64,000 bases of DNA from Hymenobacter perfusus (GTDB lineage: Bacteria > Bacteroidota > Bacteroidia > Cytophagales > Hymenobacteraceae): NCBI RefSeq assembly GCF_003944765.1, contig NZ_RWIU01000001.1, positions 992,001 to 1,056,000 on the forward strand, in the 5' to 3' direction. The notes beneath the pieces are model-generated. The model ran no database searches, was not told where the DNA came from, and was given only the letters and a program-made list of their open reading frames with translations. Shown piece after piece: positions 8,827 to 16,247 of the stretch; the stretch's first letter is position 1; each line of letters begins with the position of its first letter. The position numbers and the translations under genes were made by a program.

Positions 8827-9195
8827 AGAACAGAATAGTAAGCAGCTTCTTACCGCAAAGGTACGGCACCCCGCGCGGGCCTTAAAACCCCCGCCACACA
8901 TTTTGGCCAAACGTAGCCCGGGAGAGGAAGTTCCCGGGGCAGGCAAAATTCAATAACCTAAACGCCGCCTGTTACTTAACAGTGCGCGTGAGAAGCCATA
9001 ACGACCTGTTTTTTATTGCTACCAAAACTGTCTGGCCGTTCCGCAGCCAGCGGCACTAGCAGGGCGACGCCGCTGGTCTGGCAGGCGGCCCAGGCGGGCC
9101 GCATAAGGGCTGTCCGGAACCTATTTCACTATACAGCAACTGCCCGCTCACGACCAAGGTGAACGGACAGTTTTTCCGCTTATGAACGGGGCGGC
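8827..9195. other. Intergenic region between the two paralogs
   Basis: About 370 bases. It carries the promoter box for the gene at 8826 (8856-8863). I see no gene, perfect hairpin or known element in the remainder. Confidence 0.5.
8856..8863 (-). promoter_or_regulatory. -7 box TACCTTTG
   Basis: Minus-strand TACCTTTG, a perfect TAnnTTTG match, 30 bases upstream of the ATG at 8826. Confidence 0.6.
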
Positions 9196-9765
9196 TTACC
9201 AGCCCGAAGCCATCGTGGAGTTATCCGTTGGTGCCGGCTCCTGGGCGGTGACGGTGTTGTTGGTGGAGGCTTTGCGCAGGGGGCGGCCGTTATAGTCGGT
9301 GCTCACGCTTCGGTACGGAGCCGTGTTCATGCCCGGGGCCAGCATCACGCCCGACGACTGCATCATGGGGTCGGTCTGGGCTACTTCCACGGAGCGAGGA
9401 CGCTTGGATTTGGTTTTAACAACGGGCCGACCATTGTAGTCGGTGCTGGTGCCCCGGTAGGGCGAAGAGCTCATGCCGGGGGCCACCAGTACTCCTGACG
9501 ACTGCATCATGGGGTCGGTCTCGGGCGTAGCGGTAGCCGCCTGGGCGGCGGGCAGGTCCCAACCTGATACTTCGGGCACGGCGCGCTCGGCCTGCACATC
9601 TCCCCAGCCCCAGTCATCATTGGGTTGCGCAGCAGCCGGGGCCACGCTGGTGTTGGCGGCCCTGGCCGTTTTGGCAGCCGGTGCTTTTTTGTTGGTTTGG
9701 GCCTGGGCCTGGGGCGCACTGAAGAAGGCGGCAGCTACGGCTGCGGCAAAGAAAAACCGTTTCAT
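9196..9765 (-). CDS. Secreted repeat protein with two TDYNGRP units
   Basis: Protein of 189 residues with a signal peptide (MKRFFFAAAVAAAFFSAPQAQAQ) from the start at 9765. After an Ala-rich linker and DDWGWG it has two near-identical units of about 32 residues, at 83-114 and 131-162. Each begins TDPMMQSSGV, continues (V/L)APGM and (S/A)PYR, and ends STDYNGRP. The C terminus is MASGW, like the GSGW end of the paralog at 8170. The DNA of the two units is also very similar, consistent with a tandem duplication. No family is recognised. The repeat and export signal suggest a surface or periplasmic structural or binding role, which is inference. Confidence 0.65.
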   Translation of the reverse strand: MKRFFFAAAVAAAFFSAPQAQAQTNKKAPAAKTARAANTSVAPAAAQPNDDWGWGDVQAERAVPEVSGWDLPAAQAATATPETDPMMQSSGVLVAPGMSSSPYRGTSTDYNGRPVVKTKSKRPRSVEVAQTDPMMQSSGVMLAPGMNTAPYRSVSTDYNGRPLRKASTNNTVTAQEPAPTDNSTMASGW

Positions 9766-10005
9766 CGGAAGGAAAGTCGAGAAGTAGATACTATGCCCGG
9801 TACAGGCCGGGCTTTGCACAGCGGCCGACTGACGGGTGGCGCCCCACGTCCAGTGCTTAGTGCCGCTTGTGTTCTGACGCTTTGCAGCAACCGTACCAAT
9901 TTTATTTCAGGCGGCGTTATCCAGTACAATTGAGCCTTCCCAGGCCGATCAACGCTGTTTTTTCACCCCACTGCGCAATCCGTTATCAACAAAGCGCAAT
10001 CAACT

Positions 10006-10013
10006 TACCTTTG
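10006..10013 (+). promoter_or_regulatory. -7 box TACCTTTG immediately before pheS
   Basis: A perfect TAnnTTTG match ends four bases before the ATG at 10018. If used, transcription would begin at or next to the start codon, giving a leaderless mRNA. Confidence 0.5.
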
Positions 10014-10017
10014 CGGT

Positions 10018-11058
10018 ATGATGCAGGATACCATTGCCCGCGTACGGGCAGAAATTGAGGCTTACGACCTGACTTCGGCGGAACAGCTTGACCAGTTCCG
10101 CATTGCCTATACCGGCCGCAAAGGCCAGCTCGCCGACCTGTTCGACCAGCTTAAAACGGTGCCGCAGGAGGACCGCCGGGCCGTGGGCCAAGAGCTGAAC
10201 CAGCTCAAGCAGGCCGCCCAGGCTCGCTTCGAGCAGCGGCAGCAGGAGCTGGAAGCCACCAGCGCCAACGCCCCCGCCGACCCCACCTTCGACTACACCC
10301 TACCCACCGTGCCCCAGGCCCTGGGCACCCGCCACCCGTTGAGCTTGGTGCGTGAGGAAATTGTGCGCATCCTGGCCCGCATCGGCTTCAACGTGGCCGA
10401 AGGGCCGGAAATTGAGGACGACTGGCACAACTTCACGGCCCTCAACTTCCCCGAAAACCACCCCGCCCGCGACATGCAGGATACGTTTTTCGTGCGCCGC
10501 GAGGCTGGGGAACCGGAGTGGGTGCTGCGCACGCACACCAGCCCGGTGCAGGTGCGGGTGATGAAGTCGCAGCAGCCGCCCATCCGCAGCATCATGCCGG
10601 GCCGGGTGTACCGCAACGAAGCCATTTCGGCCCGCGCCCACATGATGTTCCATCAGGTGGAGGCCTTATTCATTGACGAAAACGTGAGCTTCGCCGATCT
10701 GAAGCAGACCGTGTACTACTTCGTGCAGGAGCTGTTCGGAAGTGATATGGAGGTGCGGTTCCGGCCCTCGTTCTTCCCGTTCACCGAGCCTTCCGCCGAA
10801 ATCGACATCACCTGCCTGATCTGCAAGGGCAAGGGCTGCAACATCTGCAAGGGCACCGGCTGGGTGGAAATTGGCGGCTGCGGCATGGTGGACCCCGCCG
10901 TGCTGGAGCAGTCGGGCATCGACCCGGAGCGCTACTCCGGCTACGCCTGGGGCATGGGCATTGAGCGCATCACCATGCTCAAGTACCAGATCAAGGACCT
11001 GCGCCTGTTCACAGAAAACGACGCCCGCTTCCTGCGCCAGTTCGAAAGCGCCCAGTAG
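10018..11058 (+). CDS. pheS: Phenylalanine-tRNA ligase alpha subunit
   Basis: Charges tRNA-Phe in the cytoplasm as the alpha subunit of an alpha2beta2 enzyme. At 346 residues it has the normal bacterial length. It has the N-terminal coiled-coil region (YTGRKGQLADLFDQLK), motif 2 around HTSPVQVRVM and GRVYRNEA, and motif 3 at GYAWGMGIERITMLKY. A CxxC-rich insertion (CLICKGKGCNICKGTGW) is also present. Two adjacent ATG codons (10018, 10021) are possible starts. pheT is not adjacent. A hairpin terminator follows at 11084. Confidence 0.97.
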   Translation: MMQDTIARVRAEIEAYDLTSAEQLDQFRIAYTGRKGQLADLFDQLKTVPQEDRRAVGQELNQLKQAAQARFEQRQQELEATSANAPADPTFDYTLPTVPQALGTRHPLSLVREEIVRILARIGFNVAEGPEIEDDWHNFTALNFPENHPARDMQDTFFVRREAGEPEWVLRTHTSPVQVRVMKSQQPPIRSIMPGRVYRNEAISARAHMMFHQVEALFIDENVSFADLKQTVYYFVQELFGSDMEVRFRPSFFPFTEPSAEIDITCLICKGKGCNICKGTGWVEIGGCGMVDPAVLEQSGIDPERYSGYAWGMGIERITMLKYQIKDLRLFTENDARFLRQFESAQ

Positions 11059-11083
11059 CCCGCGGCGGCTGACCTGAGTGTAC

Positions 11084-11118
11084 ACTCCCGCTGCGTGCTT
11101 TGCCGTACCAGCGGGAGT
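11084..11118 (+). terminator. Hairpin terminator after pheS
   Basis: Arms 11084-11093 and 11109-11118 pair perfectly (10 bp), followed by a T-rich run, 26 bases after the pheS stop. Confidence 0.8.
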
Positions 11119-11214
11119 TTTTGTTGGCAGATCCTGGCAGCCCGGCAGACTTGCTGCGTATCTGTTTTGCCGAACTGTGCGTTTGGAACTTCTCACCCCT
11201 ACCGGAACCCCGTC

Positions 11215-11658
11215 ATGCCTTTCTCTCTGTTCTCAAGCCGCCTTACCAGCCTGTGGCTGCTGGCTGGCCCGGCCCTGCTGGCGGCCTGTAACTCTGGCAG
11301 CGGCAATGTGCAACCCCAGATTCCGCTGGCAGCCGTGAATGAGCAGTTGGTGCTGACGGATCAGCAAAACAGCAACCTACGGTTTGATAATGGTGCCGTG
11401 TACGTGAAAGGGGGCGTTCGGGGCATCATCGTGGTGCGGCAGAATGCCAGTTCCTACTTAGCCTTTGAGCGCAACTGCCCCTACCAGCCGCTGGATACCT
11501 GCTCGCGGGTGAAAGTGGAGCCGTTTCTACGCCTCTACGACCCGTGCTGCAAGTCGCAGTTCAGCTTCACCGGGCAGCCCGAAGCCGGGCCGGCCACCCT
11601 TCCGTTACGCCGGTACAGCACTGCCCTGTCCGGCAACCTCCTGACAATCACGAACTAG
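11215..11658 (+). CDS. Rieske-like lipoprotein lacking the histidine ligands
   Basis: Protein of 147 residues with a lipoprotein signal; the lipobox LLAAC puts the modified cysteine at residue 25. The fold signature resembles the Rieske family: ERNCPYQPLDTCSRV, then DPCCKSQFSFTGQPEAGPA, then LPLRRYSTAL. A true Rieske [2Fe-2S] centre uses CxH and CxxH. Here the equivalent places read CPY and CCKS, so both histidines are absent while four cysteines remain. It may bind a different cluster, form disulfides or be a structural relative. The start at 11215 is chosen for the signal peptide. Confidence 0.7.
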   Translation: MPFSLFSSRLTSLWLLAGPALLAACNSGSGNVQPQIPLAAVNEQLVLTDQQNSNLRFDNGAVYVKGGVRGIIVVRQNASSYLAFERNCPYQPLDTCSRVKVEPFLRLYDPCCKSQFSFTGQPEAGPATLPLRRYSTALSGNLLTITN

Positions 11659-11690
11659 AAAAATAGTCTTGAATTTTTCAGAACACATAT

Positions 11691-11721
11691 TTGCAGCTTC
11701 CGAAAGTTTGCTCTAATATTG
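11691..11721 (+). promoter_or_regulatory. Promoter of tRNA-Asn (TTG-N20-TAATATTG)
   Basis: A TTG at 11691-11693 is followed by 20 bases and then TAATATTG at 11714-11721, one mismatch from TAnnTTTG, 34 bases before the mature tRNA. Confidence 0.5.
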
Positions 11722-11754
11722 CACCAGCAACGGCAAAACACCGCCGCCATAACC

Positions 11755-11831
11755 GCTTCCTTAGCTCAGCCGGTTAGAGCATCTGACTGTTAATCAGAGG
11801 GTCCCTGGTTCGAGCCCAGGAGGGAGCGCCA
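11755..11831 (+). tRNA. tRNA-Asn (anticodon GTT)
   Basis: A 77-base cloverleaf. The acceptor GCTTCCT pairs with AGGGAGC (one G-U), D stem GCTC/GAGC, anticodon stem TCTGA/TCAGA with loop CTGTTAA giving GTT, T stem CCTGG/CCAGG with TTCGAGC, discriminator G and encoded CCA at 11829-11831. Confidence 0.95.
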
Positions 11832-11837
11832 CAGCTT

Positions 11838-11867
11838 AGAAAGTCCGCCCCACAAGGCGGACTTTCT
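11838..11867. terminator. Hairpin terminator after tRNA-Asn
   Basis: Arms 11838-11849 and 11856-11867 pair perfectly (12 bp), beginning seven bases after the tRNA CCA. Confidence 0.8.
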
Positions 11868-12023
11868 TCGTTTATATCATTTCCCATCTGAGTTACACAG
11901 TTTCAGTGGCACCTCTTGGCGAGCCCATAACCGAAACCGGGCTGCCCTGCTCTAAGAAGGAGGCAGAACAGCCCGTTGAAGAAAAATCAGGTAGTACTTT
12001 TTTCCTAGAGGTTGAGCCTGAAC

Positions 12024-13814
12024 TTACTGCTTGACGAACTTCTGCATCTCGGAATGCCCCTTGCTTTCTAAATGCACCTGATAGAGCCCGGCGGGTAGGC
12101 GCGTGATATCTAGGCCGGAAGCCGCTGGCTGTACTGCTTGGCGGAGTAGCAACTGACCCGTGAGCGAGTAGACGGTGGCCGTGGCCTCCGTAACGCCGGG
12201 GGGCAGCAGCAGCGTTAGGCGGTCGGTGGCGGGGTTGGGATAGGGCGTCCGGGCAACGGGGCCGGCCTTGGCCCGGGTGGAAGTGACGGTAGTCGAGAAC
12301 AGTTCCACGTTGTCGAGGTTGCACCAGTTGTTGGCATTGGCATCTGACCACAGCCCGATTTCGCACTGGCCGTTAGTCACCTGAATGCCGGTAAGCTGCA
12401 CCTGGGTCCAGGTGCTGGTAGCGGGCAGGTTCACATTGCGCTCCGCGCCGCCGTAGTTTTTAGCGTAGAGCTGGCAGGCCGTCTGGCCGCCGCTGCTCTG
12501 CACCCAGGCCCGCAGCGTGTAGGTGCCGTTCGGGAGGCCGGTTTTCAGCTGGTAGGTGCTTACCTGGTAGGCCGAGTTCAGCCAGTGCGTGAGGCGGTAG
12601 GTGCTGGCCTGACCGCCGGCCTCGGTTTTGTCGGCGGCGTAGTTGGCGGTAGTGTTGGCCCAGCTGGTCCAGCCGATGGGCGTCTGGGTGGCGGCGTTGT
12701 TGGCTTCGAAGCCGGGGTTGGTCAGCACGTTGGTGCCAGTGGCCGGCGGGACGGGGGCGGTAGGCGTCACCAGAAAGGCGTTCATAGCGGCGGTGGGCTT
12801 GCCGTCGTTGCCCCAGGCGCTGAGCTGGTAGCCGCTGAAGCTGCGGTAGCCCTGCGGCTCCCAGTAGAACACGCCCAGGCCCTTGCCGTCGGGCACGCCG
12901 TATACTGCGTTCTGCACGGCCACCAGCATGTCGTATACGTTCTGGGGGGCGGCCACGGCGTCGCCGCCTACTTCCGCCACGATTACTTCCTTGCCGTAGC
13001 GGCTGGCCATGTCGTTGAGGTTGTATTGCAGGCTGCTGATGGACGCGGTGTAGTCCTGGTTCAGCCAGAACGGGTAGTACGACATGCCAATGACGTCATA
13101 CTTGCCGCCGTTGGTGGTGAGCTGGTCGAAGAACCAGCGGAACTGGGCGTTGTCGTTGCCCTTGTCGAGGTGAATCACCACTTTGGAGGTGGGGCTTACG
13201 GCTTTCACGGCGTCATAGCCTTTGTTAAGGAGCTGGGTGAGCTGGCCGAAGTTGGTGGACCGCCCTTCGGGCCAGAGCATTCCACCGGGAATTTCGTTGC
13301 CCACCTGCACCCACTCGGGCGTTACGCCGTTGTTTTTCAGGGCCGTCAGCACGCTGGCCGTATGGTCGTACACGTCGGCCTGGAGCTGGGCAAAGCTGTG
13401 GCCGGCCCAGGCAGCCGGCTTGGTCTGCTTGCCCGGGTCGGCCCAACTGTCGCTGTAATGAAAGTCAATCATGAGGCGGAAACCCATGTTTTTGGCCCGG
13501 GTGGCCATCGTCACCACTTCGGCCGGGCTGCAGTGGCCGTTCACCCAGTCCACCATCGAGGGGTTCACCCACACCCGCAGCCGGATGGAGTTGATGCCCT
13601 TATCCTTGAGAATCTGGAAGCAGTCCTGGCGGACGCCCTGGTCGTTGTAGAAGTAGTAGTTATTGGCCTCCATCTGCTGGAGCCAACCCGTATCGGCCCC
13701 TTTAGCAAACGTTTGCGCCGACGCCGTGAGGCTGCTCAGAAGCAGCACCACCCCCAGGCCAATGCTACGCAGCCAGGGCGACAGACAGCCCGCAACAAGT
13801 AGAAAGTTCTTCAT
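12024..13814 (-). CDS. GH53 endo-beta-1,4-galactanase with C-terminal module and T9SS sorting tail
   Basis: Secreted enzyme of 596 residues that should cleave beta-1,4-galactan side chains of arabinogalactan or pectin. The start at 13814 gives a hydrophobic N-terminal signal ending near LTASAQ. The GH53 domain follows (TFAKGADTGWLQQMEA, INSIRLRVWVNPS), with the acid/base glutamate in WVQVGNEIPGG and the likely nucleophile in VIVAEVGGD. After it comes a carbohydrate-binding-like beta-sandwich (NPGFEANN, YAADKTEAGG). A type A sorting domain ends the protein (PYPNPATDRLTL to MQKFVKQ). It is divergent from the GH10 gene at 14229, and operator-like palindromes lie in its 5' end and upstream region. 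Confidence 0.9.
   Translation of the reverse strand: MKNFLLVAGCLSPWLRSIGLGVVLLLSSLTASAQTFAKGADTGWLQQMEANNYYFYNDQGVRQDCFQILKDKGINSIRLRVWVNPSMVDWVNGHCSPAEVVTMATRAKNMGFRLMIDFHYSDSWADPGKQTKPAAWAGHSFAQLQADVYDHTASVLTALKNNGVTPEWVQVGNEIPGGMLWPEGRSTNFGQLTQLLNKGYDAVKAVSPTSKVVIHLDKGNDNAQFRWFFDQLTTNGGKYDVIGMSYYPFWLNQDYTASISSLQYNLNDMASRYGKEVIVAEVGGDAVAAPQNVYDMLVAVQNAVYGVPDGKGLGVFYWEPQGYRSFSGYQLSAWGNDGKPTAAMNAFLVTPTAPVPPATGTNVLTNPGFEANNAATQTPIGWTSWANTTANYAADKTEAGGQASTYRLTHWLNSAYQVSTYQLKTGLPNGTYTLRAWVQSSGGQTACQLYAKNYGGAERNVNLPATSTWTQVQLTGIQVTNGQCEIGLWSDANANNWCNLDNVELFSTTVTSTRAKAGPVARTPYPNPATDRLTLLLPPGVTEATATVYSLTGQLLLRQAVQPAASGLDITRLPAGLYQVHLESKGHSEMQKFVKQ
13705..13716. promoter_or_regulatory. Operator-like palindrome GCAAACGTTTGC inside the GH53 signal-peptide region
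   Basis: A perfect 12-bp palindrome with the AAACGTTT core also seen at 13955, 38251 and 41041. It lies in the codons just after the signal peptide, about 240 bases from the upstream copy. It could be chance, but the core matches LacI-family operators. Confidence 0.35.
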
Positions 13815-14228
13815 TTTCAGGAAGTAGATGAATTGTAGGTGGAAAGCAGCAAAGGTCTGACAGACTACCAACAAGCGGAAGTTGTAACCGGTTTGCCGGG
13901 CTGGCCACCAGCCCCGGAATGCCTAGCCCGCCGAAGATACAACGCAAGTTAAAACAAACGTTTGCGTAAGCAAGCAGGAAGTGGTCAGGCAGCGGGCAGT
14001 GTACGTCCCGGCCCGCCAGTTTCTTAACCGCCACCAACAGGATTTTGGCCTCCCGCCTACCACAATCGATGCCGATGAACTACCGAAATCGGTTGCGGAG
14101 ATTATTCTATAACACCCGGTTTTTCAGCTAATTATATGCGTCTTGATTGAAATAAATTCAGACCTCTGAGGGATCTTGACCGCTCTGGCAATCTGTTCTT
14201 TTTTCCTTCCCACCAATCCCATCCTGCT
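13815..14228. promoter_or_regulatory. Divergent GH53/GH10 control region with operator-like CAAACGTTTG
   Basis: A 414-base intergenic region with no gene. On the minus strand a TATCTTCG box lies at 13932-13939. Just upstream, at 13955-13964, is the palindrome CAAACGTTTG, in the -33 region of that promoter. This arrangement fits repression or control by a LacI-type protein such as the one at 38400. No clear promoter box is seen for the GH10 gene. Confidence 0.5.
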
Positions 14229-16109
14229 ATGTTCCGACGTAGACTCCCTGTGCTGCTGCTGCCTCTTTCGCTGCTGGCGGCCGAACTCCGGGCCCAGAAC
14301 GCGCCCGTTCCCCAACAAGCCGAAACCGGTACTCTCGGGGCCGACTGGACCAGCCCCACGCAGGCCGGCGTGCAGTACGTGACGGTGGTGCCCACGGCCA
14401 CCATCAACGGCCAGAGCCCGGGCACAGCGGCCCGCATTATCACCTATTCCGTGACGTTTCCAGGGGCCGGCAGCTACGATTTGTACGCCCGCGTGCGCAT
14501 CGGCAGCGGCGGGGCCAACGACGACAGTTTCTACTACGGCAACGGTTTTGGCAGTAAGCTCCCGGCCGACGACACAAACTGGATTACCGTCAACCAGCTG
14601 AACGGCGTGGGCTACACCGGGGCCACGGAGGTGGTGACCGGGGCCGGCGGCGGCCAGCAGCAGGTGTGGAAGTGGCTGAACCTCTCGGCCTTCAACGGGG
14701 GCGAGCCGCCCATCAGCTTCACGGTACCGGCCGGCGGCCTCACCCAGACCTTCCAGATCGGGGCGCGCGAGGACGGGCTGGACATTGATAAGTTCGTGTT
14801 CGGGGAAACCGGCCGCTTTTTCACGGTGGCCAACCTCGATGCCGGCGCGCAGGGTTCCACCACGCCGCCCGTGGTGTTCACGCCCACGGGTCTGCCGATG
14901 GCGGCGGGCAAACCCAAGTTTCTGGGCGGGGTGTACAGCAATCCGCAGAAGCCGTTTTTCAACAACTATTTCAACCAGGTGACGCCCGAAAACGCGGGCA
15001 AATGGGGCAGCGTGGAGGCCGTTCGCAACGTGATGAACTGGACGGAGCTAGACTCGGCGTACGCCCTGGCCCAGCGCAAAGGCTACCCGTTCAAGATGCA
15101 CACCCTGATCTGGGGCGCGCAGCAGCCCATCTGGATTGAGGATCTGCCGGCCTCGGAGCAGTTAAGGGAAATCAACGAGTGGTTTGCGGCCGTGGCCCAG
15201 CGCTACCCCAACATCGCGCAGATTGAGGTGGTGAACGAGCCCACCAACGACCTGCCCCTCAACGGCTCGACGGGCAACAACGGTCCCAACACGCCCGGCA
15301 GCGGGGCCGGCAACTACTACAACGCGCTGGGCGGGGCCGGCACCACCGGCTGGGACTGGGTGATTACCTCGTTTCAGCTGGCGCGGCAGTATTTCCCCAC
15401 CACCCAGCTGCTGCTCAACGACTACGGCGTGGCCAGCTCCACGGCCAACGCCCAACGGTACCTGGGCATCATGAACCTGCTGGTGGCGCGCAATCTGGTG
15501 GACGGCGTGGGCATTCAGGGACACGCCTTCGAGACGCGCAACGTGTCGGCAGCCAACTTTGCGGCCAACCTCACGACGCTGGCCTCGGCCGGTAAGCCGC
15601 TCTACATCACGGAACTGGATATTGACGGAGTAAATGCAGCTAACCCGCCGGTCCTGGACGATGCCATTCAGCTGGCTGAATACCAGCGTATTTTCCCCAC
15701 GCTGTGGGAGCATCCGGCCGTGAAGGGCATCACGCTGTGGGGCTACCGGCCCGGCCACTGGCGCACGGCCCAGGGCGCCTACCTCGCCAACGGCGACAAC
15801 ACGGAACGTCCGGCGCTGGTGTGGCTCAAGAACTATGTGCGCTCCACGGTACTCGGCACCCGCGCCAATCAGGCCAATGCGGCCCTCACGCTCGCGCCCA
15901 ACCCGGCCAGCCACGGCCGCTTCCAAGTGCAGGGCGGCGAGAGAGTCCAGGCTATCCGGGTGTTTGATTTGAACGGCCGGCTGGTGCAGGAAATACCGGG
16001 AGCCAACCGTGCAACGGTCGAGGTGGCCCTGAGTGTAGCACCCGGCATGTACCTGGTGCAGGTGCAGGAAGCCCAAGGCATCACCTCCCGCAAACTGGTA
16101 GTGGAGTAG
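14229..16109 (+). CDS. Secreted GH10 endo-xylanase with N-terminal CBM and T9SS sorting tail
   Basis: Protein of 626 residues that hydrolyses internal beta-1,4-xylosidic bonds. A signal peptide (MFRRRLPVLLLPLSLLAAELRAQ) is followed by a CBM6/35-like module of about 160 residues ending REDGLDIDKFVFGE. The GH10 barrel then runs from KFLGGVYSN and FNQVTPENAGKWG to ITLWGYRPGHWR. The acid/base glutamate is in IEVVNEPTND and the nucleophile in LYITELDIDG. The C-terminal sorting domain runs from LAPNPASHGRF to ITSRKLVVE. It converges with the GH43 gene across a 50-bp palindrome. Export through the T9SS makes it an extracellular or surface xylanase, in contrast to the GH10 at 20777. Confidence 0.93.
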   Translation: MFRRRLPVLLLPLSLLAAELRAQNAPVPQQAETGTLGADWTSPTQAGVQYVTVVPTATINGQSPGTAARIITYSVTFPGAGSYDLYARVRIGSGGANDDSFYYGNGFGSKLPADDTNWITVNQLNGVGYTGATEVVTGAGGGQQQVWKWLNLSAFNGGEPPISFTVPAGGLTQTFQIGAREDGLDIDKFVFGETGRFFTVANLDAGAQGSTTPPVVFTPTGLPMAAGKPKFLGGVYSNPQKPFFNNYFNQVTPENAGKWGSVEAVRNVMNWTELDSAYALAQRKGYPFKMHTLIWGAQQPIWIEDLPASEQLREINEWFAAVAQRYPNIAQIEVVNEPTNDLPLNGSTGNNGPNTPGSGAGNYYNALGGAGTTGWDWVITSFQLARQYFPTTQLLLNDYGVASSTANAQRYLGIMNLLVARNLVDGVGIQGHAFETRNVSAANFAANLTTLASAGKPLYITELDIDGVNAANPPVLDDAIQLAEYQRIFPTLWEHPAVKGITLWGYRPGHWRTAQGAYLANGDNTERPALVWLKNYVRSTVLGTRANQANAALTLAPNPASHGRFQVQGGERVQAIRVFDLNGRLVQEIPGANRATVEVALSVAPGMYLVQVQEAQGITSRKLVVE

Positions 16110-16129
16110 AGAATTGGTCCGCTACAAAC

Positions 16130-16179
16130 TCAAAAGCGAAACAGGCCGTGCGGTACCGCACGGCCTGTTTCGCTTTTGA
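16130..16179. terminator. Perfect 50-bp palindrome, bidirectional terminator
   Basis: Two 25-bp arms (16130-16154 and 16155-16179) are perfect reverse complements with no spacer, centred on GGTACC and bounded by A/T runs. It lies between the convergent GH10 (plus) and GH43 (minus) genes. Confidence 0.88.
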
Positions 16180-16247
16180 GGAGTTACACTGCTCGGCTGC
16201 GAAGCGGCAACCATGTATTCGAACCTTTCTATCCTGCCGCGCACGCC

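Noticed and set aside
11925-11985. Possible terminator for GH53 around GGGCTG...CAGCCC
   Set aside because: Only a six-base outer stem with a poor interior and no T run on the minus strand.
12585-13802. 405-codon plus-strand frame opposite GH53
   Set aside because: Low-complexity shadow of the GH53 coding sequence, no signal or domain.
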